Source: an uncultured Lachnospiraceae bacterium (lineage in GTDB: Bacteria > Bacillota > Clostridia > Lachnospirales > Lachnospiraceae). Taken from it: a DNA stretch of 64,000 bases. The position numbers were made by a program, and so were the translations under genes. Under the pieces are notes generated by a model. The model saw only the letters and a program-made list of their open reading frames with translations. It ran no database searches and was not told the DNA's origin. Where the stretch lies: contig CAJUHG010000007.1 in NCBI GenBank assembly GCA_910586005.1, positions 1-64,000 on the forward strand, given 5' to 3'. How positions within the stretch are numbered: the first letter of the stretch is position 1; the number at the start of each line of letters is the position of its first letter. Positions 25,753-34,430 of this stretch are shown here, one piece after another.

Positions 25753-26541
25753 TTACTCAAACAAGATTTCATCTACAGTTACAAATTCATACCCTTGTTT
25801 CTGTAAGGTATCTATAATTTCCACTGCTGCAGTTACAGAGGTTTCATAACCATCATGCATTAAAATAATATCATTTTCTTGTATATTTTTTAAAACTTTG
25901 TTTACGATTTTAGCATGATTTTGACTAGACCAGTCCAAAGTATCCACATCCCAGAGCACTTCCACCATATTCATTTCACAGTCTAATTGTTCATGCCAAT
26001 CTCCAAAAGGTGGTCGTAAGTATGCTGGATAAATTCCTGTAATATTATGTATCAACTCATTTGTGCGGTTTACTTGATTACATGCTTGTTCCATTGACAA
26101 TTTACTCAACTGCTCATGTTTATAAGAATGATTTCCAATTAAATGCCCTTCCTCATAAATCTGCTTTACAATCTCTGGATATTTTTCAACTTCTTCTCCT
26201 AACAAGAAAAATGTTGCCTTTACATTCCGTTCTTTCAGCGCGTTTAACATTTCAGGAGTATATTTCTCATTTGGACCATCATCAAAAGTAAGTGCAATCT
26301 TTTTCTTTTCCTTACTTTCATTTTCAGATAATTCTTTTGCTGTTTCGTCTTCTGTATCGCTCGTATCTCCTTGAGATTGAGCAGAAGTTTCTTTCTTACT
26401 TTCTTGCATTTGAATTACTGATATCAATTCCTGTTTTATTTTTTTCCCTTTTCCCACTCCACTGAATATTATGCCAGATACCAAACAAATACAAATCAAA
26501 TCAAACATTAGACATCTTTTCCAAAAATTTTTTTTCTTCAT
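25753..26541 (-). CDS. Membrane-anchored polysaccharide deacetylase (CE4)
   Basis: A 262-residue NodB-homology deacetylase, probably acting on peptidoglycan or a wall polymer outside the membrane. One N-terminal transmembrane helix (about 11-28) is followed by a charged linker and the CE4 domain (about 80-262) with all motifs: TFDDGP, HSYKH, RPPFG, DTLDW and LMHDG. GGAG precedes the ATG at a suitable distance. Deacetylation usually gives lysozyme resistance or serves spore cortex/wall remodelling; the polymer cannot be told from sequence. Confidence 0.9.
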   Translation of the reverse strand: MKKKNFWKRCLMFDLICICLVSGIIFSGVGKGKKIKQELISVIQMQESKKETSAQSQGDTSDTEDETAKELSENESKEKKKIALTFDDGPNEKYTPEMLNALKERNVKATFFLLGEEVEKYPEIVKQIYEEGHLIGNHSYKHEQLSKLSMEQACNQVNRTNELIHNITGIYPAYLRPPFGDWHEQLDCEMNMVEVLWDVDTLDWSSQNHAKIVNKVLKNIQENDIILMHDGYETSVTAAVEIIDTLQKQGYEFVTVDEILFE

Positions 26542-26769
26542 CCCTAAAATACTCCATATCTATTTCCCTAAAATATATGATGTTAGAACTATATTTTATG
26601 AGATATTCTTTTTATACCTGAACAAATAAAACTGATATTATGCCTTTTATCCCTTATGAAACTCCGAATAGCAGAATGGGATACCCAAGAAGGTATAACA
26701 TATGATAAAATATAAAATAGCATTCTGTTAAAAACAAAATAAAATCTATTATGGTGGTGAAAATATTTT

Positions 26770-27480
26770 ATGTTTCAAGCAATCGTATTTGATATTGGTC
26801 AAACCTTAATTGAATATGAATTACCATTAAACTGGTCAAAGTTATATCGACCAGCCTTTGAAAATATTGCGAATACATATGATTATAAGTTTACAGAACA
26901 ACATTATCAATATGCTAATAAGGTGTTGACCAAATATAATACTAGAATTAACCCTAGAGATTATGAGGTTTCATCTACTCATATTTTTAGTGAAATTTTA
27001 AGTGGTATGAATATACCAATAAAAGATATGAAACAAGTAAAGGATTGCTTTTATTCCTATTTTAGGCGAAATGCTTCTCCATTTCCAGAAGTTGAGCAAA
27101 CCTTAAAGATGCTTTCTGCGGAAGGAATACTATTAGGAACATTGTCAGATGTGGCATATGGTATGGATAATATTTATGCATTAGAAGATATTGCACCATT
27201 AAGAAAATATATAGATTACCCTTTTACCTCTAATGATGTTGGTTATAGAAAACCATGCCCAAAAGGTTTAAAAATGTTAAGTGAAAAAATGAAAATAAAT
27301 ATTTCAAATATAATATTTGTTGGAGACGAAAAAAAGGATATGCTTTGTGCAATCCATGCAGGTGCATATCCAATCCTTATAAATAGAGAAAATACTATAA
27401 AAAATTATGGACAGAGTAAGGAAATCCATTCTTTTATTGAATTATTAGACATTATTCACGAAAAAAATAAAGCGGAATGA
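26770..27480 (+). CDS. HAD-superfamily hydrolase
   Basis: A 236-residue haloacid-dehalogenase-type phosphatase. Motif I is FDIGQTL, in which the second Asp is replaced by Gly, a variant seen in part of the superfamily. Motif II is GTLSD, motif III Lys lies in GYRKPCPKG, and motif IV is FVGDEKKD. A helical cap covers about 20-95. It is transcribed alone, divergent from its neighbours. Substrate unknown. Confidence 0.83.
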   Translation: MFQAIVFDIGQTLIEYELPLNWSKLYRPAFENIANTYDYKFTEQHYQYANKVLTKYNTRINPRDYEVSSTHIFSEILSGMNIPIKDMKQVKDCFYSYFRRNASPFPEVEQTLKMLSAEGILLGTLSDVAYGMDNIYALEDIAPLRKYIDYPFTSNDVGYRKPCPKGLKMLSEKMKINISNIIFVGDEKKDMLCAIHAGAYPILINRENTIKNYGQSKEIHSFIELLDIIHEKNKAE

Positions 27481-27579
27481 AAACTTTGGGGGCTGTGCCA
27501 AGCATAATTTTGAAGCAAGATTCGCCTTTATTGCTTATTTCTGCTATATAACTAACTTTCCTTAAATAAAAGGGAATTT

Positions 27580-28998
27580 TTATGGAGTTTTTATCTCCTG
27601 TAAATACTGCCAAATGTCTCTTGTCTCTTGCTCATGATTTCCACCCAAAAGATACCATGTACCATCTTTCTTTTCAACCATAAGAAATGGAGGTTCTTGC
27701 GGATTAAAACAAACTTTTAAGTCTTTCCTCTCAGTACTACTATAAAAATCTCCTTTTTTTAGATTTTGCATTTCTGTCCCTTTTCTGCGACTAATTTCTG
27801 GTTCTTCTTCTAATAAGGTGACTTCTTTGATATCTACATTTTTTATCTGATATTCTTTTTTCCAATGTGTCACAGTCAGCATATCTGCCTCATAGGAAAT
27901 GGATATTGGTGTAAATTCCTCTAGTATTATCCAACCACATATCCAAAACATACTAAGAAACAAAACGACCATTGTAAGAATCACTGTATATTTTATTTTG
28001 GGCTTTGCCATATTACCAGTGACACCTATTCCCACACGATTCTCTACCATGCTACGATTATCATTTTTATTATAATAAAATAATCCCCAAATCCAATATT
28101 CATCACTATCTTTCAAAAGTGGCTCTTGCCCTAAATATATTTTTTTGACCTTTTCAATGTTATTCCAACAATGAAAAGTAAAAACAATACTAACTCCTGC
28201 AAATACCAAACTTATCCCTATAGTTGCCCATAAGAACCATCTTGAAGATAGATGCAATGTAAATAATAACCCCCAATTAAATGCTCCTGTCAACCATGTC
28301 ATTAACATGCAATATTTACTTAAATGATATTTGCGCACTCTAGAAAGCTGCAAATTAATTTGGCTATTACAAGTAATTACAGAAGTCTGCTGTCTTTCTA
28401 AATAAAATACAAACAATGGAAAAAACAGTGTAGCTACTGCTACTGACAATAAAGTTAATTCGCAAATCCATAAATCAGGAGACTTTGGATGATAACATAA
28501 ATAATAAAAAACATATTCTACAAGTACAGGGAGGAAGGTAAAAACACTTCCCCAAAATAAACTTTTTCGGAATAATTTTGGTTTTTCTGCTAATGCCGCT
28601 GTTACATCCACAAAAACTTTATCTGTTTCTTCCTCTTTTGTAAAAGAAACTTTATACTCTCGTTTCTGCTCTTTTGTCCTACTGTTAGCTCTAACAAATG
28701 GAACATATAAGATAAAAATTGTAAAAAACATCCATATCATCTGGGCAGTAATTAGTAATGAAGAATGTTTTGGCAACAAAGTGAGACAAAATAACAAAAA
28801 ACAACCTAAACTATATAGATTTAATTCCTTCTTATACATTTTTCTTATCTCTTGCATTTGTTGACTATCTTTTGCTCCTTCCCACAAAGTTACTCCAAAT
28901 TGCATTCCATTTTTCTCATCTGAAATAAACAAAAGTACAATATAAATAATAGGCAATATTGGAAATGTGCAAATTACCATAATAATTTTTAATCCCAT
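27580..28998 (-). CDS. DUF5808-like multi-pass membrane protein
   Basis: A 472-residue membrane protein with about nine to ten hydrophobic segments. Around residues 305-335 it has the pattern WIWGLFYYNKNDNRSMVENRVGIG that I associate with the DUF5808 domain of Firmicute SdpI/DUF1648-like proteins. The C-terminal ~100 residues are a PH-like beta-rich tail (ISISYEADMLTVTHWKKEYQI...). AAGGGAGG precedes the ATG. It lies downstream of a YtrA-type GntR gene on the same strand. Function unknown; cell-envelope stress is a frequent context. Confidence 0.68.
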   Translation of the reverse strand: MGLKIIMVICTFPILPIIYIVLLFISDEKNGMQFGVTLWEGAKDSQQMQEIRKMYKKELNLYSLGCFLLFCLTLLPKHSSLLITAQMIWMFFTIFILYVPFVRANSRTKEQKREYKVSFTKEEETDKVFVDVTAALAEKPKLFRKSLFWGSVFTFLPVLVEYVFYYLCYHPKSPDLWICELTLLSVAVATLFFPLFVFYLERQQTSVITCNSQINLQLSRVRKYHLSKYCMLMTWLTGAFNWGLLFTLHLSSRWFLWATIGISLVFAGVSIVFTFHCWNNIEKVKKIYLGQEPLLKDSDEYWIWGLFYYNKNDNRSMVENRVGIGVTGNMAKPKIKYTVILTMVVLFLSMFWICGWIILEEFTPISISYEADMLTVTHWKKEYQIKNVDIKEVTLLEEEPEISRRKGTEMQNLKKGDFYSSTERKDLKVCFNPQEPPFLMVEKKDGTWYLLGGNHEQETRDIWQYLQEIKTP

Positions 28999-29030
28999 AA
29001 ACTAACCTCCCTTGCATATCTAATTTATGA

Positions 29031-29063
29031 CAATAGAAAGTTCACAAAGTGTGTTTTCTATTG
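29031..29063 (+). repeat. Dispersed 33-bp palindrome, family A, copy 1
   Basis: CAATAGAAAG...TTTCTATTG hairpin preceded by TTATGA. The same element recurs at 34034-34066 (reverse), 46841-46873 and 53637-53669. It sits between the DUF5808-like gene and the GntR gene. Confidence 0.8.
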
Positions 29064-29174
29064 TTTTTTCATTATCTTTTTTATCAAATATATCATATCC
29101 CTTGCTTTAGCTATGGGGAGTGTCAACAATATCTCTATCCAGTGTGAGAGATTCTTTTGGATTTTCTCTACTAT

Positions 29175-29540
29175 CTATTTTTCATAAATACTATTGCACA
29201 ATGCTAAGAACTCTTCTTGAGAAATTCCTGCAATTTTAGCTTCTGCAATCAATAATTCTAATTCCTTTTTCATTTTCTTTTCTAGTGCCTTCTTCTTTCC
29301 ACTTGCACATTGTACCACTGCTCCATTGCGTCGATCTGTGATAATATATCCTTCCTGTTTTAATAATTGATATGCTTTGTTCACAGTCATAGTATTAACA
29401 CCTATCTCCCCTGCAAGTGCTCGAATTGTTGGAAGTCTATCTCCATCTAAAAATCTCTCATCTGCTATTGCCTGTACAATTTCATCCCTAATTTGCTGAT
29501 AAATTGGTACACTACTTGCAAAATCCAGTCTCATAATCAT
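29175..29540 (-). CDS. GntR-family regulator, YtrA subfamily
   Basis: A short GntR protein of about 121-126 residues: winged helix at about 5-75 (PIYQQIRDEIVQAIADERF, LPTIRALAGEIGVNTMTVNKAYQLLKQEGYI) plus a short helical tail, typical of the YtrA subfamily. The family usually starts MIxLDxxSxxPIY, favouring the ATG at 29540 or 29534; the ATG at 29555 is also possible. A palindrome overlapping its promoter suggests autoregulation together with the downstream membrane protein gene. Confidence 0.85.
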   Translation of the reverse strand: MIMRLDFASSVPIYQQIRDEIVQAIADERFLDGDRLPTIRALAGEIGVNTMTVNKAYQLLKQEGYIITDRRNGAVVQCASGKKKALEKKMKKELELLIAEAKIAGISQEEFLALCNSIYEK

Positions 29541-29561
29541 TCCAGCACATCTCATTTCTTT

Positions 29562-29593
29562 TTGTATTATTTGTATTGTATATAATAATACAA
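29562..29593 (-). promoter_or_regulatory. Probable GntR operator/promoter
   Basis: Inverted repeat TTGTATTAT (29562-29570) / ATAATACAA (29585-29593) immediately upstream of the GntR gene. The minus strand reads TTGTAT as a possible -35 within the same sequence. This is typical of YtrA-type autoregulated operators. Confidence 0.6.
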
Positions 29594-29678
29594 ATAAGGT
29601 AAAAAATCAAGTAGAAAAACAATTTTTTTATTTTCTATTTTCTTTCATTAATTAGAGAAAGAAGTTAAAATCGTTTAC

Positions 29679-31025
29679 TTATTTTTCTTTTAAAATTATT
29701 CTCCACACATAAATCCCAGTATAAACAGCCATAATCCCAGATACAATTGGAGCTACTGTTCCAATTATCCCAAGATTTCCAGGCATTTTTTTACAAACCA
29801 AATAAATCAGTGGCATACGAAGAACCAATGCACCAAAACAACAACTTATCATAGTAAATATCGTTTTTCCACGCCCGTTTAAATATCCATTGAGACTAAA
29901 TACAAACAACACACATAGATAATCAAAACTGCATGTGCGAAAAAAAGAAATACCTACTTTTATAATCTCTATTTCTTTGGAAAATACTCCTATCATAGTT
30001 TCTGGAGATAGTTGCGCCCAACAAAAAAATGCAAGAGAAAAAGGTAAGGCTCCTGCAATACCTGTTACTAATGCCTGATTCATTCTTTGATATTTTCCAG
30101 CACCATAATTCTGTGCTACGATAGAAGCTAGTGCACTAGCAATAGAAGTAGCTGGAAGCATAGCAAATATATCATATTTACTTGCTATCCCCACAGCCGA
30201 AGCCGCCGAAACTCCCAAGGCATTTGTCACAGATGTTAGATATAAAAAAGAGAAACGTACCATACATTCTTGTAAAGAAATAGGAATCCCCACAAATAAA
30301 AGCTCTTTTATTTTTTCTTTATATATTCTCAAATTTTTTATCTGAAAAGAGAAAATGAAATTTCTTTTATTGAGATAAATCACAGCCCAGAACATACTAA
30401 ATCCCTGAGACAAAATTGTTGCCAAAGCTGCTCCTTTTACCCCAAGATGTAAATACCTGATAAATACAATATCCCCAATTACATTTAGTCCACCAGAAAT
30501 TGCTACAAATAATAAAGGACTTCTAGAGTCCCCATATCCACGCAGAATTGCGCTAATAGCATTATAACCACAAATAAATATTATACCTACACCACAGACA
30601 CATACATACTCTCTTGCCAATGCAAAAGATTCACTTGGTGTTTTTAATGCTGCTAAAATAGTATCTGCAAATACAAGCATCCATCCTGTTAGCAAAAATC
30701 CCACAAAAACAAACAGACATAAACTAGTACTAATTGTTCGTTTTACTTCCTCAACTTGTTTACTTCCCACATATTTTCCAACAGTTACTGTAACTCCCAA
30801 CGTAAGCCCTGAAATCATACTAGTAATAATTTGAGTTACTTGCGTTCCTATGGAAACTGCTGCAATGGATTCTTTTGAACAATACCAGCCAATTACCATT
30901 AAATCTACTGCTCCATATAAGGCTTGTATTAAATTTGCCAATAAAAAAGGCAGTGAAAAAAGAAGTACTGTTTTTGTAATATTTCCTTCTGTTAAATCAT
31001 GTTCTTGCTTTAAAAAATTTATCAT
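29679..31025 (-). CDS. MATE family efflux transporter
   Basis: About 448 residues and twelve predicted transmembrane helices, with the two-fold repeated architecture of multidrug and toxic-compound extrusion proteins (LPFLLANLIQALYGAVDLMVIGWY; SGLTLGVTVTVGKYVGSKQ). AAGGGA lies 10 bp before the ATG at 31025 and only 2 bp before the one at 31034, so the shorter start is preferred. It follows the TetM-like/Rae1 fusion gene by about 90 bp on the same strand. Substrate unknown. Confidence 0.88.
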   Translation of the reverse strand: MINFLKQEHDLTEGNITKTVLLFSLPFLLANLIQALYGAVDLMVIGWYCSKESIAAVSIGTQVTQIITSMISGLTLGVTVTVGKYVGSKQVEEVKRTISTSLCLFVFVGFLLTGWMLVFADTILAALKTPSESFALAREYVCVCGVGIIFICGYNAISAILRGYGDSRSPLLFVAISGGLNVIGDIVFIRYLHLGVKGAALATILSQGFSMFWAVIYLNKRNFIFSFQIKNLRIYKEKIKELLFVGIPISLQECMVRFSFLYLTSVTNALGVSAASAVGIASKYDIFAMLPATSIASALASIVAQNYGAGKYQRMNQALVTGIAGALPFSLAFFCWAQLSPETMIGVFSKEIEIIKVGISFFRTCSFDYLCVLFVFSLNGYLNGRGKTIFTMISCCFGALVLRMPLIYLVCKKMPGNLGIIGTVAPIVSGIMAVYTGIYVWRIILKEK

Positions 31026-31067
31026 TTGTATCATTCCCTTATAATAAGATGATTGTTTCCTCTAATT

Positions 31068-31149
31068 TTATTCTTTTATTTACTTTGATTTCCTCTTATA
31101 ATTCTATGATCTTTAATCTTATTCTTTTATTTGCTTTGCTATTTCCTCT
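31068..31149 (-). repeat. Direct repeat duplicating the 3' end of the GTPase-nuclease gene
   Basis: TTATTCTTTTATTTACTTTG plus ATTTCCTCT at 31068-31097 nearly repeats TTATTCTTTTATTTGCTTTG plus CTATTTCCTCT at about 31118-31149, the latter being the last codons of the fusion gene. The period is about 50 bp. Confidence 0.7.
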
Positions 31150-33818
31150 GAAATAGATTCTCCTAAATAATTTTTTCTCTTATTTTGATTTTGGCTATAT
31201 TCCCTATAGGCTGTTTCCTTTATCGCTTTGATTTCTTCCTGAAATTCTCTTGCAGAAATTAAGGTACACCCTTGCCCCATAATAATAATCTGTTCTAACC
31301 CATCAGAAGTTACCACAGTGATCTGATATTTCTTTGCATGTTCATGGGCAAACTTTTCAATATACTGATCTGCAGTTTCTGCTTCTCTTGTAAATACAAC
31401 ATGGATATTATGGTAATCCATAATTTCTGTCTTATGTCTCTGCACACGATAAGCATCAAATACTACAATTAATTTGCATTTTCTAATTCCTTGGTAATTG
31501 CAGAGAATATCCAAAAGTTTTCCCCTTGCTCCATCAATACTGTCTTCTGCCAATTCCTTTAAATCCTGCCAAGCAAATATCACATTATATCCATCCACTA
31601 ACATATATTCCTCTTTGGATTCTAGTTTTTTATAAATACGGGTTGTAGATGGAATGTTACTCTTAATACTTTCTTTTCTTTTATGATATCCTTTTCGTTT
31701 TATTTCTTTGCTTTGTCTGTTGGCATATAAAGTACGAGTAAGAATTTCTTCTACTTCTTCTTCTCCTATCCAAGCTTCCTCTTCCTTAGAATGTTCCATC
31801 TCTGTTCTGGTGGATATCTTAAAATTCTGATCTTCCACTGATAAAAAATTTTCTATTTCTTGTTCAAACAAAAAACTTGGACTCTCTACATGCATATATT
31901 TTTTTACTTGATTCCACTTTACCACAAAACCAGCCCCATGTGCGCAAAATACAGAATCTGGGGAATTATCTAAATCATGTTCTGGCTCATATTGTATTCC
32001 TTCTATTATCTCCTGCTGATTATAACATGGTTCATAACCTCTTAACGTGCAAGATAACCTTCCATTTCCTTTACTATAAGAAATTACTTCTCTTTGATAG
32101 TCTCTGATAGTCGCTACTGGAGCATAACCTATCAGAACTGCCATTTCTCCTTGCATTTGAGGCGGTTCCAAACTTCCATGCATCCTTTCAATATCTGTCA
32201 TGGCTCGTCCAATCATAGCTTCTGGTATTTCCAAGCGAAAATTATAATACGGCTCTAACAATACAGAATCTGCCTCCATTAATCCCTGCCTGAGAGCACG
32301 GTAAGTTGCTTGGCGAAAATCTCCACCCTCTGTATGTTTTAAATGAGCACGTCCAGCAATAAGTGAAATTTTCATATCAGTAATTGATGCACCTATTAAC
32401 ACACCTCGATGTTCTTTTTCTTCTAGGTGTGTTAATACTAATCGCTGCCAATTCCGATCTAATACATCTTCACTACAGCAAGTGGCAAACTGCAATCCAC
32501 TGCCTGATTCTAAAGGTTCTAAAAGCAAATGCACTTCTGCATAATGCCTGAGAGGTTCATAATGCCCTACTCCTTCCACAGGATGTGTAATTGTCTCTTT
32601 ATATAAGATATTTCCTGCACCAAAAGAGATGTCTACATCAAATCGTTCTTTCACCAGACTTTTTAAAATTTCTAATTGTACCTCCCCCATAATCTGTACT
32701 TGAATTTCTTGTAACTTTTCCTCCCACACAATATGAAGTTCTGGTTCTTCTTCTTGTAATTGATAAAAATAAGACAACATAACATTTATATCACATTTTT
32801 TAGGTAAAAGAATCTGATAAGTTAAAACAGGAACTAAAAGTGGCAAATCAGAGTCTTTCTCTATTCCAAGTCCCGTTCCTGCACAAGCAGCACTAAGTCC
32901 TGTAACTGCACAAATAGTCCCTGCCTGTGCCTCATTTACCGTTTTAAATTTTTCTCCCGAGTAGATACGTATCTGGTTAATTTTTTCCTGTTTTTCTGTC
33001 AAAGGTGTTTTTATCTTTAAACTTCCCCCTGTAATTTTTAAATGTGTCAGTCTATTTCCTTGATTGTCTCTTGTTATTTTAAATATTTTTGCTCCAAATT
33101 CTTTGGGATAATCTGGTTGATACATATAACATTCTAACATATTTAGAAAATACGCAACACCCATTAATTTTAATGCAGAACCAAAAAAACATGGAAAAAC
33201 TTTCCTGTCTTTTATTAATCTTTTTATTTGGCTCTTCTCTATGCGACCATATTCTAAAAAATATTCTAAGGTTTCTTCCTCACACATTGCAAGATTTTCA
33301 TAAAAATTTTCTGTATCTATTTGAGTAAAATCCAAACATCCTTCATCTAATCCTGTCTTTAATTCATCTAACAATACTTCCTTATCTGTTTCAGGCATAT
33401 CCATTTTATTTATAAATAAAAATACAGGAATTTTATACTTTTTTAATAGGCGCCACAAAGTACGTGTATGACCTTGTATTCCATCTGCTCCACTTACTAC
33501 AAGAATTGCATAATCTAATACTTGTAAGGTACGTTCCATTTCTGCTGAAAAATCTACATGCCCTGGGGTATCTAGCAAAGTGATAGACATATGTTCCATC
33601 TGCAATACAGCCTGTTTTGAAAAAATGGTAATGCCTCTTGCCCGCTCTAATTGATACATATCTAAAAAAGCATCTCCATTGTCCACTCTTCCCAATTTGC
33701 GAATACTTCCATTTGTATATAACAATGCTTCTGATAAAGTTGTTTTTCCAGCATCTACATGAGCCAACAGTGCAGCACATATCTGTTGTTTTGATTTATG
33801 TTCAGATGTATCACTCAT
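31119..33818 (-). CDS. TetM/EF-G-like ribosome-associated GTPase fused to a Rae1/YacP-type NYN nuclease domain
   Basis: An 899-residue fusion. Residues 1 to about 650 follow the ribosomal-protection/EF-G plan: G1 AHVDAGKTT, G2 RGIT, G3 DTPGHVDF, G4 NKMD, then domains II-V ending in a translocase-like region (GEVQLEILKSLV, RAHLKHTEGGDFRQATYRALRQGL). A charged linker (about 660-735) joins an NYN/PIN-like domain (736-870) closely resembling B. subtilis Rae1 (YacP), with LVDGYN (D742), VVFDAY (D788), TREAETADQYIE (D817), VTSDGLEQ (D839) and the tail GQGCTLISAREF. Rae1 cleaves mRNA in the ribosomal A site. AGGGTC precedes the ATG. Tetracycline resistance should not be assumed: domain IV loop residues were not compared. 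A MATE transporter follows. Confidence 0.9.
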   Translation of the reverse strand: MSDTSEHKSKQQICAALLAHVDAGKTTLSEALLYTNGSIRKLGRVDNGDAFLDMYQLERARGITIFSKQAVLQMEHMSITLLDTPGHVDFSAEMERTLQVLDYAILVVSGADGIQGHTRTLWRLLKKYKIPVFLFINKMDMPETDKEVLLDELKTGLDEGCLDFTQIDTENFYENLAMCEEETLEYFLEYGRIEKSQIKRLIKDRKVFPCFFGSALKLMGVAYFLNMLECYMYQPDYPKEFGAKIFKITRDNQGNRLTHLKITGGSLKIKTPLTEKQEKINQIRIYSGEKFKTVNEAQAGTICAVTGLSAACAGTGLGIEKDSDLPLLVPVLTYQILLPKKCDINVMLSYFYQLQEEEPELHIVWEEKLQEIQVQIMGEVQLEILKSLVKERFDVDISFGAGNILYKETITHPVEGVGHYEPLRHYAEVHLLLEPLESGSGLQFATCCSEDVLDRNWQRLVLTHLEEKEHRGVLIGASITDMKISLIAGRAHLKHTEGGDFRQATYRALRQGLMEADSVLLEPYYNFRLEIPEAMIGRAMTDIERMHGSLEPPQMQGEMAVLIGYAPVATIRDYQREVISYSKGNGRLSCTLRGYEPCYNQQEIIEGIQYEPEHDLDNSPDSVFCAHGAGFVVKWNQVKKYMHVESPSFLFEQEIENFLSVEDQNFKISTRTEMEHSKEEEAWIGEEEVEEILTRTLYANRQSKEIKRKGYHKRKESIKSNIPSTTRIYKKLESKEEYMLVDGYNVIFAWQDLKELAEDSIDGARGKLLDILCNYQGIRKCKLIVVFDAYRVQRHKTEIMDYHNIHVVFTREAETADQYIEKFAHEHAKKYQITVVTSDGLEQIIIMGQGCTLISAREFQEEIKAIKETAYREYSQNQNKRKNYLGESISEEIAKQIKE

Positions 33819-33861
33819 TCAAAATGACCCTTTCTCTACTCGCTGATTTAAATATAAGGTT

Positions 33862-33935
33862 ATAAGCAAGTAGCGAAGCGGATATGATGTCCTTCGGGTA
33901 CACCGTGCCCTTTGGGTATTGCAAATATCCGCTTT
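33862..33935 (+). repeat. Dispersed palindromic repeat, family C, copy 2
   Basis: Inverted repeat AGCGGATAT (33877-33885) / ATATCCGCT (33925-33933) around a GGGTA...GGGTATTG spacer. Its reverse complement matches the element at 11733-11787, including the TTCGCTACTTGCTTAT flank. Confidence 0.6.
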
Positions 33936-33980
33936 GACTTAATCGAGTAGGAAAGAAAAATCTTCCCTACTCGCCACGCA

Positions 33981-34021
33981 CCCCATGCACCGCTTTAGCG
34001 TCATACTTCCTCTGCATGGGG
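33981..34021. repeat. Palindrome with perfect 9-bp arms
   Basis: CCCCATGCA (33981-33989) and TGCATGGGG (34013-34021), with further partial complementarity outside (CCACGCA / CTACGCAT). It is one of several stacked palindromes in the gene-free interval 33819-34430. Confidence 0.6.
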
Positions 34022-34033
34022 CTACGCATAAGC

Positions 34034-34066
34034 CAATAGAATGCATGCTTTGCAAACTTTCTATTG
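34034..34066 (-). repeat. Dispersed 33-bp palindrome, family A, copy 2 (reverse)
   Basis: Reverse complement of the CAATAGAAAGTTTGCAAAGC element with the TTATGA flank on the right side. It matches the copies at 29031, 46841 and 53637. Confidence 0.75.
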
Positions 34067-34079
34067 TCATAAACAAATA

Positions 34080-34108
34080 GCCAAGCAGACTGCAACCATC
34101 CGCTTGGC
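34080..34108. repeat. Palindrome with 7-bp arms
   Basis: GCCAAGC (34080-34086) and GCTTGGC (34102-34108), adjacent to family A copy 2. Confidence 0.45.
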
Positions 34109-34274
34109 ACATTATAGCATAGAAAAAAGCAAAAGTCGATAATTAGCTTTTTAGATAATGAATCAAAGTTTTTCCTATGAAAAAAGCTAGAAATTTTAAA
34201 ATTTTACCTATTATATTATAAATGATAATTATGACAAAATATTACAGTTCATACAAGAATCATATTCTTGATTG

Positions 34275-34312
34275 AAAAAAATCAGGATTGTTATAAAAAC
34301 CCTGATTTTTTT
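34275..34312 (-). terminator. Bidirectional-type terminator after the precorrin-2 dehydrogenase gene
   Basis: ATCAGG (34281-34286) and CCTGAT (34301-34306), extended by A and T runs on both sides. On the minus strand it lies about 120 bp past the dehydrogenase stop and ends in a T7 tract. Confidence 0.7.
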
Positions 34313-34349
34313 CTCTGATTTAAAATTATCTCAATCAATTAACAAATTT

Positions 34350-34430
34350 TTCTCAGTGGGAGTCCAATCTCTGACTAAGATAAAGCTTCTGGTGGATAGC
34401 GGGTGCGCGGAGGCGTTCTTGAATCCTAAA
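34350..34430 (+). repeat. Diverged dispersed element related to 54180-54245
   Basis: The stretch starting GTGGGAGTCCAATCTCTGAC and ending GGTGGATAGCGGGTGCGC aligns by eye with 54185-54240 (GTGGAAGTAAAGTATCTCTC ... GCGGATGGTAGGGGTGCAC). The match is imperfect, roughly two thirds of positions. Confidence 0.35.

Noticed and set aside
26770..27480. HAD hydrolase as a recently transferred gene
   Set aside because: Its AT content is high, but so is that of the whole window; no flanking repeats or mobile genes were found.
31119..33818. Calling the gene a tetracycline-resistance determinant
   Set aside because: Overall similarity is to the ribosomal-protection family, but the fusion and unexamined domain IV loops make a resistance phenotype unsupported.
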